The position numbers and the translations under genes were made by a program. The notes under the pieces were generated by a model, which made no database searches, was not told where the DNA came from, and worked only from the letters and a program-made list of their open reading frames with translations. From Bacteriovorax stolpii (GTDB lineage Bacteria; Bdellovibrionota; Bacteriovoracia; Bacteriovoracales; Bacteriovoracaceae): a DNA stretch of 64,000 nucleotides. Location of the stretch: NCBI GenBank assembly GCA_945883845.1, contig CAMCYI010000009.1, forward strand, positions 1 through 64,000. Direction: 5' to 3'. This document shows positions 26,038 to 34,823 of the stretch, one piece after another. Each line of letters opens with the position of its first letter. Position 1 is the first letter of the stretch.

Positions 26038-26226
26038 CAGGTAACTCCTCCAGAAATAATAACCCAGAACGACGATTTCATTTAGCAAAAGCTACTACGA
26101 AGCTTTTTATGCCTAAAGGCTATAGAAGTATAAGGGGTTAGATCAGTAACCTGAGTTTAGAACCACGATGTTTTATGGGCGAAGATGGAATCAAAAAGTA
26201 GTCAATAAAAAGTAATAATACCCAAA

Positions 26227-26271
26227 AAGGATAGTCCGAATTGGCCCTGGATTTGGATGACTTTCGGTCTC
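26227..26271 (+). repeat. R repeat, copy F (internally deleted)
   Basis: The left end aaggatagtccgaattggccct is joined directly to ggatttggatgac.ttcggtctc from the middle of R. About 50 bases are missing, the deletion lying between two short cct-containing stretches. The right half is absent. It marks the last R sequence in the window. Confidence 0.85.
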
Positions 26272-26402
26272 ACTTTTAAAATTTCCGCACGTTGAAATTC
26301 TCAACATGACGAAGTTCATAAGAAGATTTAAAGGGATTCAAAAGTCTCTACGAATCCAATTCTCCCCTTGACCATGGCACTCAGGCTTAGAACAATAAGC
26401 GC

Positions 26403-28871
26403 ATGAAAAATAGCAGTTCGAAGATACCGGCTTACGCCATTTATATTTGTTTTTTTTTTAGCGGATTTTCTGCTCTCATTTACGAAGTCGCTTGGCTCAA
26501 CCGAGTTCAACTCCTCGTCGGACACAGTGTGTATTCCATGGCCACGACCCTGGCCGCTTACATGGGAGGGATCGCCCTAGGTGCCTTACTCGTCCCGGCC
26601 TTTCGTCGAAGCGAAATGAACTCATTTTCTCTTTACCTTCTCGCGGAGCTCTTGATTGGCCTCTACGGTTTAATTTTTTATCCGCTCCTGAAACTCGTTC
26701 GTCCCTTGTATTTGCTTCTCTCGGGGCTCTCCGATAGCTCTGCATTCTTGCATGGTTTTGCTCAATTTCTTTTCTGCGCTGGTCTCATCCTCATTCCCAC
26801 GATTCTCATGGGGACGACTCTTCCCTTACTGGTCAATTATCTTTCCTCGAAGAAAAATGACATTTCACTCAACCTCCCGAAGCTCTACACGGTGAACGCC
26901 GCAGGGGCCGCCGTCGGATGCTTCTGCACCGGTTTTATTCTTCTGCCTAATCTTGGGTACACTCAGACTTCGCTCGTCGCTGCAGGCATGAACATCATTC
27001 TATGTCTGGTGATGATCTACGCTTTTTCTCCGTCCCTTAAATTCTCTCCAGGACATTTCCGAGAAATTTTTCACATCTCTCAATTTAAGCGAGTCGCTTT
27101 ACCCCGTTTCAATCAACGTTGGCACTTTCTCGTCGTGCTGTTCATCTCAGGAATGGCGTCGATGCTCATGCAAGTAATTTGGAACCGACTCACGTCTCTC
27201 GGTGTTGGACCTTCAGTTTATATCTATCCCATGGTGACCACCGTCGTTCTTTTAGGAGTGGCCGTCGGGAGTCTCCTCTGGAGTAGAATTTTAACGAAGT
27301 CTTCGGACGCTCAAAAATATTTTATTCTACTACCAGTCTTTGCATCCTTGTCCTGGATGGTCAGTATTATCGTTCTCGGGAGAACTCCCCATTTCATGCT
27401 CTATGTACTCAACGAATGGGCCCCAGCTTTTTGGAAACTTACCTTCTTTGAAATGACTTGGCTCATTGTTGCTCTTCTCCCAGCAGCGATCACTCAAGGA
27501 GCTCTTTTTCCTTCAGCGATGAGTTTGATGACTGCCGATGAATCCTCTGAGAGCGGCACCTCACTCACTTCCGAGGGAGTCATGGTTAATGTTCTAGGTT
27601 TAGTGATCGGTGGTCTTTTGGGATCTCTTTACATCATTCCGACCTTTGGCATCGAGACGACAACGCAGCTCCTCGTTGGGACACTTGCGCTTTGTTCAGT
27701 GCTCTTAAGTCTCACGATGCCGCATAAAACCTGGCAACGAAGTCTCTCCATCGGAATTCTTGGTCTCGGTGTGACTTTCGTCACGCCGGCAATGGACTGG
27801 AACGTTCTGACGGCAGGATACTTCTACAACAGGGATAATATACCCGCGTTACAGCAGCTCAAAGAATCAGGTTGGCTTGAGTGGGAAAAATTCGAAAGCT
27901 TCAACACCTATAAGATCGTCGATCGCGCCGACGATGCTCACGCCACCATCAGCATTCATGATGATCAGGCCCGACCGGGATTTCGCAGTTTCAAAATCAA
28001 TGGGAAAGTGGATGGCTCCGTCCCTGGAGATCTTTTCACTACAAGGTTCGTCGCCCTCTTGCCAATCATTGTAAAACCACATGCCAAGAGTGCCCTAGTG
28101 ATCGGGCTAGGAACAGGCTCGACCGCAGCAACGGCCTTAAAATATCCCCTTATGGAAAAAGTGAAAGTGATCGAACTCTCCCAGGGAATCATCGACTTCT
28201 CTAGAAAGTATTTTCCCCGCGTTGACGGTGACAACTGGAACGATCCGCGCTTCTCTGTGCTAAAGCAAGACGGGCGGACGTTCATTGAGACGACCGAAGA
28301 AAACTTCGACCTCATCATCTCCGAGCCTTCGAACCCCTGGGTCGACGGAGAAGGCAAGCTCTTCACCCGCGAGTACTTCCGCGGTCTGTCCGAAAAATTA
28401 AACGTCGGTGGCGTCGCCTCCGTTTGGTTTCATCTCTATAACCTTGAGTGCGATACTGTCATGAGTGTGCTAGGGGCCGCGGCCGAAAGCTTCAAGCATG
28501 TGCTCGTCTTTCGAACCAACATTGAGCTCTTCATCCTCGGGAGCAACGATGATTTTTTTATGAACCCTATCCCTAACATTGAGGGGGCCATGCCATTGAC
28601 CCAAGAACTCTTTCGCCAGATCGGAAATCCTCCCACAGAGAGTCTCGTTTATGGGTACATGAACATGGCCAGGCGAATGCTGATTTATGACAAAGAGCGG
28701 ATCCAGCAAGCGATGGGAAGTTTAACGATCAACACCGATGAGAATCAATTATTACAGTTTAGTGCAGGAAGAACCTACAACCAGAAAATTTACTGCATGC
28801 ATTTACCGGAGCCTTTTAAAAAAAATGATGAGAACCCCTACGTGAGGAAAATACTTAATCGGCAATGGTAA
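26403..28871 (+). CDS. polytopic membrane protein fused to spermidine-synthase-like domain
   Basis: 822 residues. The first ~460 hold about 12 membrane helices of the type found in fused MFS/spermidine-synthase proteins (FFSGFSALIYEVAWLNR at the start). Residues ~560-720 form a spermidine-synthase-like Rossmann domain: VIGLGTGSTAAT near 565, VIELSQGI, KQDGRTFIE and DLIISEPSNPW near 636. Polyamine synthases use decarboxylated SAM, but the substrate of these fused forms is not settled. AT-rich DNA and R copy F lie upstream; it is monocistronic and is the last gene of the mosaic region. The family is clear. Confidence 0.9.
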   Translation: MKNSSSKIPAYAIYICFFFSGFSALIYEVAWLNRVQLLVGHSVYSMATTLAAYMGGIALGALLVPAFRRSEMNSFSLYLLAELLIGLYGLIFYPLLKLVRPLYLLLSGLSDSSAFLHGFAQFLFCAGLILIPTILMGTTLPLLVNYLSSKKNDISLNLPKLYTVNAAGAAVGCFCTGFILLPNLGYTQTSLVAAGMNIILCLVMIYAFSPSLKFSPGHFREIFHISQFKRVALPRFNQRWHFLVVLFISGMASMLMQVIWNRLTSLGVGPSVYIYPMVTTVVLLGVAVGSLLWSRILTKSSDAQKYFILLPVFASLSWMVSIIVLGRTPHFMLYVLNEWAPAFWKLTFFEMTWLIVALLPAAITQGALFPSAMSLMTADESSESGTSLTSEGVMVNVLGLVIGGLLGSLYIIPTFGIETTTQLLVGTLALCSVLLSLTMPHKTWQRSLSIGILGLGVTFVTPAMDWNVLTAGYFYNRDNIPALQQLKESGWLEWEKFESFNTYKIVDRADDAHATISIHDDQARPGFRSFKINGKVDGSVPGDLFTTRFVALLPIIVKPHAKSALVIGLGTGSTAATALKYPLMEKVKVIELSQGIIDFSRKYFPRVDGDNWNDPRFSVLKQDGRTFIETTEENFDLIISEPSNPWVDGEGKLFTREYFRGLSEKLNVGGVASVWFHLYNLECDTVMSVLGAAAESFKHVLVFRTNIELFILGSNDDFFMNPIPNIEGAMPLTQELFRQIGNPPTESLVYGYMNMARRMLIYDKERIQQAMGSLTINTDENQLLQFSAGRTYNQKIYCMHLPEPFKKNDENPYVRKILNRQW

Positions 28872-28940
28872 TACCTTTTGAGAGTAGACTTGTTTAAAAT
28901 TATTTTGAGGCGAATAGACTTTAATTTTGAGTAATGATCT

Positions 28941-29510
28941 CTAGATCTGGTGAAGCTTGAAGTTCTGGGGGTTCTTCCCTTTAATATCTTTGTAGAAGTC
29001 CATGATCTTTGCCATGTCGTCTTCAAAGTTCGTGAGATGGATGATGGGCCCGATGCCGAAAGTTTTCTTTTCGTAGTCTCCGAATCCGCAGACGATAGGG
29101 ACACCTGCTTTTTGAGCGATGTAGTAGAATCCTGTTTTCCATTTATCAACTGGCTTACGTGTTCCTTCAGGGGCAATGAGCAAGACCAGTTCCTTGTACT
29201 CAGTGAAGAGTCTCGCCATGACGTCAATCGTGCTCTCGCGATTTCCCTCTTTGAGTTTTGAACGATTAAGTCCGATGGCCCCGCCTGCTCTGAGGAGCCA
29301 GCCAAGGACGGGGGCTTCAGTCCACTCAGACTTGATCACGAACTTGCAGTTTCGTTTAATGAGCCTGCCGATCACCAGGGCCGGCATCACATCATGATTT
29401 GACGTGTGCGGAACTCCAAGGAATACAAACGATCGGAGATCATCCGGAATACTTCCGACAAACTTCCAGCCCGTGGCCTTCATGTAGAGATTCACAAGCT
29501 GTGGAATCAT
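28941..29510 (-). CDS. PlsC-like glycerophospholipid acyltransferase
   Basis: 189 residues of the lysophospholipid acyltransferase superfamily. The H-x4-D catalytic motif is HTSNHD (about 35-40), and the phosphate-binding motif is APEGTRK (about 113-119). It is shorter than typical PlsC and matches the bacterial branch that transfers an acyl chain to lysophosphatidate or another alcohol at the inner membrane. It overlaps the GIY-YIG gene by four bases. Substrate preference cannot be told. Confidence 0.88.
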   Translation of the reverse strand: MIPQLVNLYMKATGWKFVGSIPDDLRSFVFLGVPHTSNHDVMPALVIGRLIKRNCKFVIKSEWTEAPVLGWLLRAGGAIGLNRSKLKEGNRESTIDVMARLFTEYKELVLLIAPEGTRKPVDKWKTGFYYIAQKAGVPIVCGFGDYEKKTFGIGPIIHLTNFEDDMAKIMDFYKDIKGKNPQNFKLHQI

Positions 29511-29779
29511 GCTCTCACCTTTTTAGTGTCGATCAGATAAATCTTATCTTCGCGTTTCATTTTCTTCACCATGGCCTCGAACTTTGAAGCAAGTGAGCGG
29601 TCAGCGAATTTTTTCTTAAACTTCACTTTCACGGGCGCGCCAGTATGAAAAAATTTTGCTCCACCTTTGATGTCACCGCTGTGCTGTCGAAGCCGTCTTT
29701 CAATATCGGTCGTGATGCCGGTATACAAAAACCCCTTCTCGTTCTCAATGATATAAACAAACCAGGGGGACTTTTTCAT
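29507..29779 (-). CDS. GIY-YIG domain nuclease-like protein
   Basis: 90 residues: WFVYIIENEKGFLYTGITTD carries the GIY-YIG strands (VYII...LYTGIT), followed by RRLRQH and a conserved FE-containing helix (ASKFEAMVKKM). This is the small single-domain UPF0213/YhbQ type. ATG 29779 is chosen as the start immediately before the conserved domain. It is divergent from the ArfB-like gene, with starts only 19 bases apart, so their promoters must overlap the coding regions. DNA repair or nuclease roles are suggested for the family. Confidence 0.88.
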   Translation of the reverse strand: MKKSPWFVYIIENEKGFLYTGITTDIERRLRQHSGDIKGGAKFFHTGAPVKVKFKKKFADRSLASKFEAMVKKMKREDKIYLIDTKKVRA

Positions 29780-29797
29780 GTTAAGATTATATCGACC

Positions 29798-30199
29798 ATG
29801 GATAAAATTAGAATCCCTTTTTCTGAATTCCACTTTTCTTTCTCTCGCTCTGGCGGTGCCGGCGGACAGAATATCAATAAGGTGAATACCAAGGCCATTT
29901 TATACTGGGATCTGGATGGCTCCCCTTCTTGCACTCAAGGTGTCAAAGACCGGTTCCGAGCGCGCTACGGGAATTTCATCCTGGACGATGGTTCAGTGCA
30001 GATCATTTCCCAGGAACACCGGACGCAGAAAGGAAATGTCGATGAGTGTATCGATAAGCTTCATGCCATGCTAGACGATGTTGCCCGTCCTCCGAAGGTC
30101 AGAAAGGCAACGAAGCCTAAGCGTAGTGCTATCCTTAAAAGACTCAGCACGAAGAAAAAAGATGGCGAGAAAAAACAAAACCGCCGGAAAGACTTTTAG
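29798..30199 (+). CDS. arfB: ArfB/YaeJ-type peptidyl-tRNA hydrolase (ribosome rescue)
   Basis: 133 residues with the class I release factor catalytic loop SGGAGGQNINKVNTKA (GGQ) and a long basic C-terminal tail (KRLSTKKKDGEKKQNRRK), the layout of ArfB, which enters the empty mRNA channel of stalled ribosomes and hydrolyses peptidyl-tRNA. The ATG at 29798 is preferred over upstream in-frame codons because it matches the family start and lies just after the divergent gene. It overlaps the zinc-ribbon gene convergently by four bases. Confidence 0.9.
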   Translation: MDKIRIPFSEFHFSFSRSGGAGGQNINKVNTKAILYWDLDGSPSCTQGVKDRFRARYGNFILDDGSVQIISQEHRTQKGNVDECIDKLHAMLDDVARPPKVRKATKPKRSAILKRLSTKKKDGEKKQNRRKDF

Positions 30200-30540
30200 T
30201 AACAAAGACCACAATCCGGACACTCAGTTGAAGTCGGAGCAAATTTTGTTCCGCAGGCCTGACAGGTAACTTCAGTTGCCGTCGGATCAAACACCGCTGA
30301 CATAATCTGAAAATCAGGTTCATGTCCTTTGACGTGCTTTAAATAATCATTTTGAAAATGCCCCTGAATTTTTTCCGCATCTGAGCTCTGGGCCCAGACT
30401 TCCACCGTAACTTTGCAGCCCGTCGTACACGTTTGATGATTATTCTTAAGGGTGATTTCAACTCCCTCTTGTTTCAATTTTATCTGATGATTTTTAGCAT
30501 CCTGATAATCCATGACTCCAAGAAAAATTTCTTCGCTCAT
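30196..30540 (-). CDS. small zinc-ribbon protein
   Basis: 114 residues. The first ~85 form a strand/helix domain (EEIFLGVMDYQDAK ... GCKVTVEVWAQSSD), and the end is a four-cysteine zinc ribbon, CQACGTKFAPTSTECPDCG. No signal peptide, so probably cytosolic. It overlaps the upstream membrane gene by four bases and belongs to the M32 carboxypeptidase operon. Function unknown. Confidence 0.8.
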   Translation of the reverse strand: MSEEIFLGVMDYQDAKNHQIKLKQEGVEITLKNNHQTCTTGCKVTVEVWAQSSDAEKIQGHFQNDYLKHVKGHEPDFQIMSAVFDPTATEVTCQACGTKFAPTSTECPDCGLCY

Positions 30541-31196
30541 AAAACTCCCGAAGCAAAAAGATAATTTATACAGGACGTTCCCATGCAGGTAATTGAGTAC
30601 TCATCGGTGAAAAGTTGAACTTTGAGTTCCTCAAAGCTTCCCCGGGTAATATCCCAGATATAAATGAGGTAAGGGCCCCTCTGGTACTTTTCCCATGAAC
30701 GGAACTTTCTCTGCATCCCATTGAAGAGATAAAAAATAGACTCCTCGAATTCGTGCCGGTTTGTCAGAAACATCACCGGACCTGGTCCCTGAGATTCAAA
30801 AAGTTTCTGTATCTTTTGTTTTACTGGAAGCGTCTTGTAGTCTTTAAGCAAAACATGGTCGTAAATAGAAAGGACATCCGCCAGATACCGGGGATGATAA
30901 CTCAGGGCAAGTTTCTCTTCACCGTAAGCAACATCACAGAGGGAATTACCGTACGACTTATCTTCGGCCATATCAGAGAATATTTTCACAGGAAAATATG
31001 AGCAAACAATATTGGTAAACTGGTGTTTCGGGAGCTTCGGTTTCTTTAGCTCTCCCCTGTCAATGAGCTTGGGATCATCTTTCCTGAGTTCGGCAACACT
31101 CTCAATCCTGCGAGCGAGAATAAACGACGTCACGGTGAAGCCACCTGCCATGATCAAAAGAAGAATTCCGGAAATGATGAATAACTTTCTTTTCAT
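30537..31196 (-). CDS. single-pass membrane protein, unknown
   Basis: 219 residues with one N-terminal membrane helix (LFIISGILLLIMAGGFTVTSFI) and a periplasmic part containing four cysteines, two of them in CMGTSC near the end. The motif HQFTNIVCSYFPVKIF and the segment WDITRGSFEELKVQLF have no family I know. It is coupled by four-base overlaps to the carboxypeptidase upstream and to the zinc-ribbon protein downstream, so it belongs to one operon. Confidence 0.75.
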   Translation of the reverse strand: MKRKLFIISGILLLIMAGGFTVTSFILARRIESVAELRKDDPKLIDRGELKKPKLPKHQFTNIVCSYFPVKIFSDMAEDKSYGNSLCDVAYGEEKLALSYHPRYLADVLSIYDHVLLKDYKTLPVKQKIQKLFESQGPGPVMFLTNRHEFEESIFYLFNGMQRKFRSWEKYQRGPYLIYIWDITRGSFEELKVQLFTDEYSITCMGTSCINYLFASGVL

Positions 31197-32647
31197 GACG
31201 TCAGTTTCTCATCCAGGTACTTCAGATAATCCGTTGCCGAAACTTCGCCGACAATATCTTTCGATGAAATCGAACGGCCGTGCTGGTGAATGTTGTCACG
31301 CAGATACTGAAGGATGGCACTGAATTTTCCTGCGCGGATATCTTTGGAGAAGTTCGGCATTTCCTTCTTCATCTTCTGGTAAAGGCTTCCTGTGATCAGA
31401 TTCCCCAGCGTGTACGTAGGGAAATAACCGAAGCTTCCGCCAGACCAGTGAGAATCCTGAAGAACTCCTTCCCTGTTTGTTTTGGGCTTTATGCCCAGAT
31501 AGGATTTGTACTTCTCATTCCACGCCTGGGGGAGATCAGAAGTTTTCAAATCTTCGTTAAAAATCATTTCTTCAATTTCAAACCGGATGATGATGTGAAG
31601 ATTGTAGTAAAGCTCGCAAGACTCCACTCTGATCAAATTGGGAGTCGATTTGTTGAAGACGTGAAAAAGATGAGTTTCATCCACTCCCTTCATTGCCCTT
31701 GGAAATCTCTGACTCATTTTCGGATGAATATAGTGAGAAAAATCTTTTGATCTGCCGATAACGTTTTCCCAGAAACGCGACTGAGACTCATGGACAGAGA
31801 GTGAAACCGCTTCTGCAAGTGGTGTACCTTCCCACTCGCGCGGAAGACCTGCCTCATAAAGGGCGTGCCCCACTTCGTGCATCGTACTGCTGAGAGAATC
31901 CAGGTTCTCGGGAACATAACGAGTCGTGATTCTCTGATCCTGAGGCGAAATATTAATACTGAAGGGATGAGTTGAAATATCGAGCCGAGAGTTTTCGGGA
32001 GAGAGACCGAAAGTATTGGCGATCTCCTCGCTCAAAAGCTTTTGTTCCTGCAGATCAAAGGGACCTTTGAGATCTTTGACGTCGACAAAAGTCCGCTGCT
32101 TCTCCACTTTTGCCACGATTTTTAAAAGTCCTGTTCTCAACTCTCCAAATATTTTTCTGATGTCATCAGAATCAAATTCTTTGTCATAGGGCCTGATCAA
32201 AGCATCGTAAGGCTTCTTTGTTTTGTAATAACCTGCTTCGCGTTTTTTTATATCAATGAGCTTCTGGAGATGAGGCTCAAAACTTTTCCAGTTATTCGCC
32301 TTTCGCGCTTCTGCCCAGGCATGTGTTGCATGAGTCTGGACTTCGGCGAGTTCCATCACGTGTTTTGTAGGAAGGAGATGAGAGAGTTCATAATCCCAGT
32401 TAAGCTCGCGTAAGAGTTTCTTTTCGATGGGTTTTAATTTCTGGGATGAAAGGTCTGACAGAATGCCCTGATACTTTTTTCCCGTGATGTGCTGATGAAG
32501 CTTCCCCTGAACATAAGCGAGCCTTCTCGCCCTGTCGTCCACTGCTCCTTTGGGCATCATGGTTTCCATGTCCCAATAAAGAAGAGATTGGATACTTCGA
32601 AGATAAGAATATTCTTCAAGATAAGACTTGAGTTTCGCGACGGTCAT
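31193..32647 (-). CDS. M32-family thermostable-type carboxypeptidase
   Basis: 484 residues of the Taq carboxypeptidase family: LLYWDMETMMPKGA near 22-35, zinc site HEVGH (257-261), third ligand E287 in SVHESQSRFWEN, and the GGSFGYFPTYTLGNL motif near 405. These are cytosolic metal-dependent enzymes that trim C-terminal residues from peptides. All key residues are present, and length is normal (about 500). First gene of a three-gene operon. Start by ATG 32647. Confidence 0.95.
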   Translation of the reverse strand: MTVAKLKSYLEEYSYLRSIQSLLYWDMETMMPKGAVDDRARRLAYVQGKLHQHITGKKYQGILSDLSSQKLKPIEKKLLRELNWDYELSHLLPTKHVMELAEVQTHATHAWAEARKANNWKSFEPHLQKLIDIKKREAGYYKTKKPYDALIRPYDKEFDSDDIRKIFGELRTGLLKIVAKVEKQRTFVDVKDLKGPFDLQEQKLLSEEIANTFGLSPENSRLDISTHPFSINISPQDQRITTRYVPENLDSLSSTMHEVGHALYEAGLPREWEGTPLAEAVSLSVHESQSRFWENVIGRSKDFSHYIHPKMSQRFPRAMKGVDETHLFHVFNKSTPNLIRVESCELYYNLHIIIRFEIEEMIFNEDLKTSDLPQAWNEKYKSYLGIKPKTNREGVLQDSHWSGGSFGYFPTYTLGNLITGSLYQKMKKEMPNFSKDIRAGKFSAILQYLRDNIHQHGRSISSKDIVGEVSATDYLKYLDEKLTS

Positions 32648-32675
32648 GCCATTCCTTTGACTAAGAAAGGATAGC

Positions 32676-33017
32676 TTATTTCAAGATGGATTTGTACTTT
32701 TCTTCGTCGAAACCAAGATGGAGAACTGTTCCATTTCGCTCGAGAACAGGCCTTCTTATCATGGAAGAGTTGGCCGTGATGAAAGCAGGCTTCTTGGCAT
32801 CCGTGAGGGCCTCAAATTCTTCTTTATTCTTCTTGTAAGTGAGTCCTGACCTGTTGACCGGAAAATCGCCTGAGAAGGCCTTCCAGCGCTCAATATCAGC
32901 AGTTGTTGGAGGAGTCTTCTTGAAGTCGATAAACTCGTGCTCAATTTTTTTCTTAGTGAGATAGTCCCGCGCTTTTTTGACGGTGTCACAATTAGGAATA
33001 CCAAAAAGTTTGTACAT
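32676..33017 (-). CDS. ArsC/Spx-family protein (YffB-like)
   Basis: 113 residues with the thioredoxin-like ArsC fold: FGIPNCDTVKKARDYL, a single cysteine at 10, and an internal RRPVLERNG segment as in YffB. It lacks the CxxC of Spx, so it is either a glutathione-linked reductase-like protein or a regulator. Four bases separate it from the receiver gene upstream on the minus strand side (33022), so both lie in one direction but read independently of the peptidase. Confidence 0.88.
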   Translation of the reverse strand: MYKLFGIPNCDTVKKARDYLTKKKIEHEFIDFKKTPPTTADIERWKAFSGDFPVNRSGLTYKKNKEEFEALTDAKKPAFITANSSMIRRPVLERNGTVLHLGFDEEKYKSILK

Positions 33018-33021
33018 GTAA

Positions 33022-33381
33022 TTAAGAGTACTGAGCGACAGTTTTAAGAATGGTATCGAGCTCGACAGGTTTGCTAAGGAAAGCAGTGATCTGAAAATTC
33101 TTCATTTTTTCTTTGGCATTCGCTTCCGCAGACATGACGACTGTTGGGATTTTCGACCAGAGAGCATTTTTTAATTGCTCTGAACGGAAGGAATAGCCAT
33201 CCATCACTGGCATCATGAGATCGATGAGAATGAGATCGGGAGAAACCTGAGTTTGAAGATATTTTAATCCTTCAAGTCCATTCACTGCTGAAGCAACCGA
33301 GTAGCCTTCACTCTCGAGCAATTCTACCAGAAGTTCTCTGATAGACGTGTCGTCTTCCACCACTAATATTCGCTTCGTCAT
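33022..33381 (-). CDS. stand-alone receiver domain response regulator
   Basis: 119 residues, one receiver domain only: VVEDDT acid pair, phospho-acceptor in LILIDLMMPVMDG (near D54), the Thr/Ser switch VVMSAEA and the KPVEL lysine. No output domain, so it acts as a CheY/Spo0F-like carrier. ATG 33381 starts the conserved domain; longer in-frame forms to 33417 add a non-conserved leader. The cognate kinase is not adjacent. A similar stand-alone receiver is encoded at 36390-36812. Confidence 0.92.
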   Translation of the reverse strand: MTKRILVVEDDTSIRELLVELLESEGYSVASAVNGLEGLKYLQTQVSPDLILIDLMMPVMDGYSFRSEQLKNALWSKIPTVVMSAEANAKEKMKNFQITAFLSKPVELDTILKTVAQYS

Positions 33382-33532
33382 GCTTAAATTTTTAAGGCTT
33401 AGCGGGACAAAAGTCAACGAAGTCCGCGACCAAAATGAAAATGTCTGGGATTAAAAAGGTAATGGATAACGCTTGGGGACAACCACTTCTTGCGATAGTC
33501 TCAAGAATAAGGTTCTTGGTGGTGAAGAACAG

Positions 33533-33856
33533 CTAGCGGCAGGTTCCCGATTCTGATTTCAATTGTTCGAGCTCAGCATCGTAGAGCGGACCCTTGAGTT
33601 GTTTAACAACTCTTAATATCCGGCCTGCAGTTTTAAACAGTAGAGGGCTATTCCCCTCTTCGACATCTTCATGCCATGCGGTTACCACGATTTCGTTACC
33701 CAAATGGTAAGTGCTGGCGTCACAGCTGAGTTCAAGAACATTCCCCTTAAAGGTGCAGGTGAGCGCCTGAGGGCTATCAGAAATCCCGTCAACTTCACAA
33801 TTGGCATAGGCCTGTGAAATGGAAAAACATAAAAAAATCGTAAAGAAAACTTTCAT
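33533..33856 (-). CDS. small secreted protein
   Basis: 107 residues with a signal peptide (MKVFFTIFLCFSISQAYA) and four cysteines in the mature part. It is strand-rich (ALTCTFKGNVLELSCDASTYHLG) and ends SGTC-R, suggesting a small disulfide-bonded domain. It overlaps the stop of the GTP cyclohydrolase gene by four bases and is therefore co-translated, although no functional link is evident. Family not recognised. Confidence 0.7.
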   Translation of the reverse strand: MKVFFTIFLCFSISQAYANCEVDGISDSPQALTCTFKGNVLELSCDASTYHLGNEIVVTAWHEDVEEGNSPLLFKTAGRILRVVKQLKGPLYDAELEQLKSESGTCR

Positions 33857-34569
33857 CGATTCATTCCAATGAGGCTCAAAAATTCTGCGCGAAGTTTCGA
33901 GTCTTCTTTAAATTTTCCATCAAGGGCAGAGGTCACCATACTAGCGTTTGCTTTTTTAGCACTACGACAAGTAAGACAGCCGTGCGAGCCTTCGATCACA
34001 ACCATGACTCCCGCAGGTTTGAGTTCGCCTTTAATGGAACTCATGATGCCAAAACACATCCTCTCCTGAAGCTGAGGTCTTTGAGCGTGAGAGTCCACGA
34101 TGTGGGCAAGTTTAGACAGACCCACAACACGTGACTCTTCACCTTTGGACGTATCGGGAAGGTAACCAACGTGGGCCTTGCCGGTGAACGGAAAGAAGTG
34201 ATGGCTGCAGAGTGATGTATAGTCGATGTCTTTCAGGATGATGACTTCGTTATAATTTTCGGCCGGAAATGTTGAAGAGAAAATTTCTTTTTCATCGGTC
34301 CCTAGTCCAGAACAGATTTCAAGAAGTGATCGGGCCATGCGATTAGGAGTTCCGATGAGGTTTTTATCTGTCATGTCGATGTTCGGATATGCGAGCTTCA
34401 GTCCTTCAAGAACCTGTTGATAACCTTTCGCCATTTTTTCACGGGCATCATTGAGAGTTAAGGCACGTGTGCGAAGTTGTGCGAGTTCAACATCGAGATC
34501 TTTTTCAGGATTAGTAGATCGGGCCAGCTTGCGAGCAAAATCTTTATTAAAAGTATGTTCAAAGGCCAT
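33853..34569 (-). CDS. folE: GTP cyclohydrolase I
   Basis: 238 residues from ATG 34569, preceded by a GAGGT site. Converts GTP to 7,8-dihydroneopterin triphosphate, the first step of tetrahydrofolate (and pterin) synthesis. The conserved elements are present: GTPNRMARSL, the zinc cysteine and histidine in SLCSHHFFPF, GLSKLAHIVD, QLQERM, and EGSHGCLTCR with the second zinc cysteine. Cytosolic, probably decameric. The N-terminus is about 40 residues longer than in E. coli. Upstream at 34681 lies a bidirectional terminator-like hairpin, so it has its own promoter. Confidence 0.95.
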   Translation of the reverse strand: MAFEHTFNKDFARKLARSTNPEKDLDVELAQLRTRALTLNDAREKMAKGYQQVLEGLKLAYPNIDMTDKNLIGTPNRMARSLLEICSGLGTDEKEIFSSTFPAENYNEVIILKDIDYTSLCSHHFFPFTGKAHVGYLPDTSKGEESRVVGLSKLAHIVDSHAQRPQLQERMCFGIMSSIKGELKPAGVMVVIEGSHGCLTCRSAKKANASMVTSALDGKFKEDSKLRAEFLSLIGMNR

Positions 34570-34680
34570 AGTTACCTCAGGTAAAGTTGACCTCACCATA
34601 CATGATAAGGGATTTGCTGAGAACAAGGGCACGGCCTGAATAAGCTCAAACATGTCATCTTTTCAGGGTTTTTCTTGAAA

Positions 34681-34702
34681 AAAGGCCGCAAAGGCGGCCT
34701 TT
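34681..34702. terminator. bidirectional terminator-like hairpin
   Basis: AAAGGCCGC, loop AAAG, GCGGCCTTT then TT: a nine-pair stem with A-run and T-run on opposite sides. It separates the folE promoter side from the 34.8-35.2 kb RNA-rich gap. Confidence 0.75.
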
Positions 34703-34823
34703 TTGACGAAGTTCAGATCAATCACTGGGGGATCTTTGGACGTCCGAAGAATCACCTTGTCCGCCGTTCCTTTCGGTGAGGGAGATATCCAGTTAAGGAC
34801 ATCCCATCTGACTCTTCTCTATT

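Noticed and set aside
5854..26271. R repeats as integron attC sites
   Set aside because: attC sites should end in GTTRRRY-type core sites with inverted-repeat arms and be followed by single cassettes in one array; R lacks those cores and its copies flank unrelated loci on both strands.
5854..26271. R repeats as a c-di-GMP or FMN riboswitch
   Set aside because: The conserved loops and junction sequences of those riboswitches are absent, and the copies sit after or between genes rather than in consistent 5' leaders.
28838..29305. 155-codon minus-strand frame overlapping the acyltransferase gene
   Set aside because: The acyltransferase frame carries HTSNHD and APEGTRK; the alternative is Ser/Thr/Lys-rich with no motifs and is a frame shadow.
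32759..33004. 81-codon minus-strand frame within the ArsC-like gene
   Set aside because: It is an out-of-frame reading of a gene with clear family match; composition is Ser/Arg/Leu-biased without motifs.
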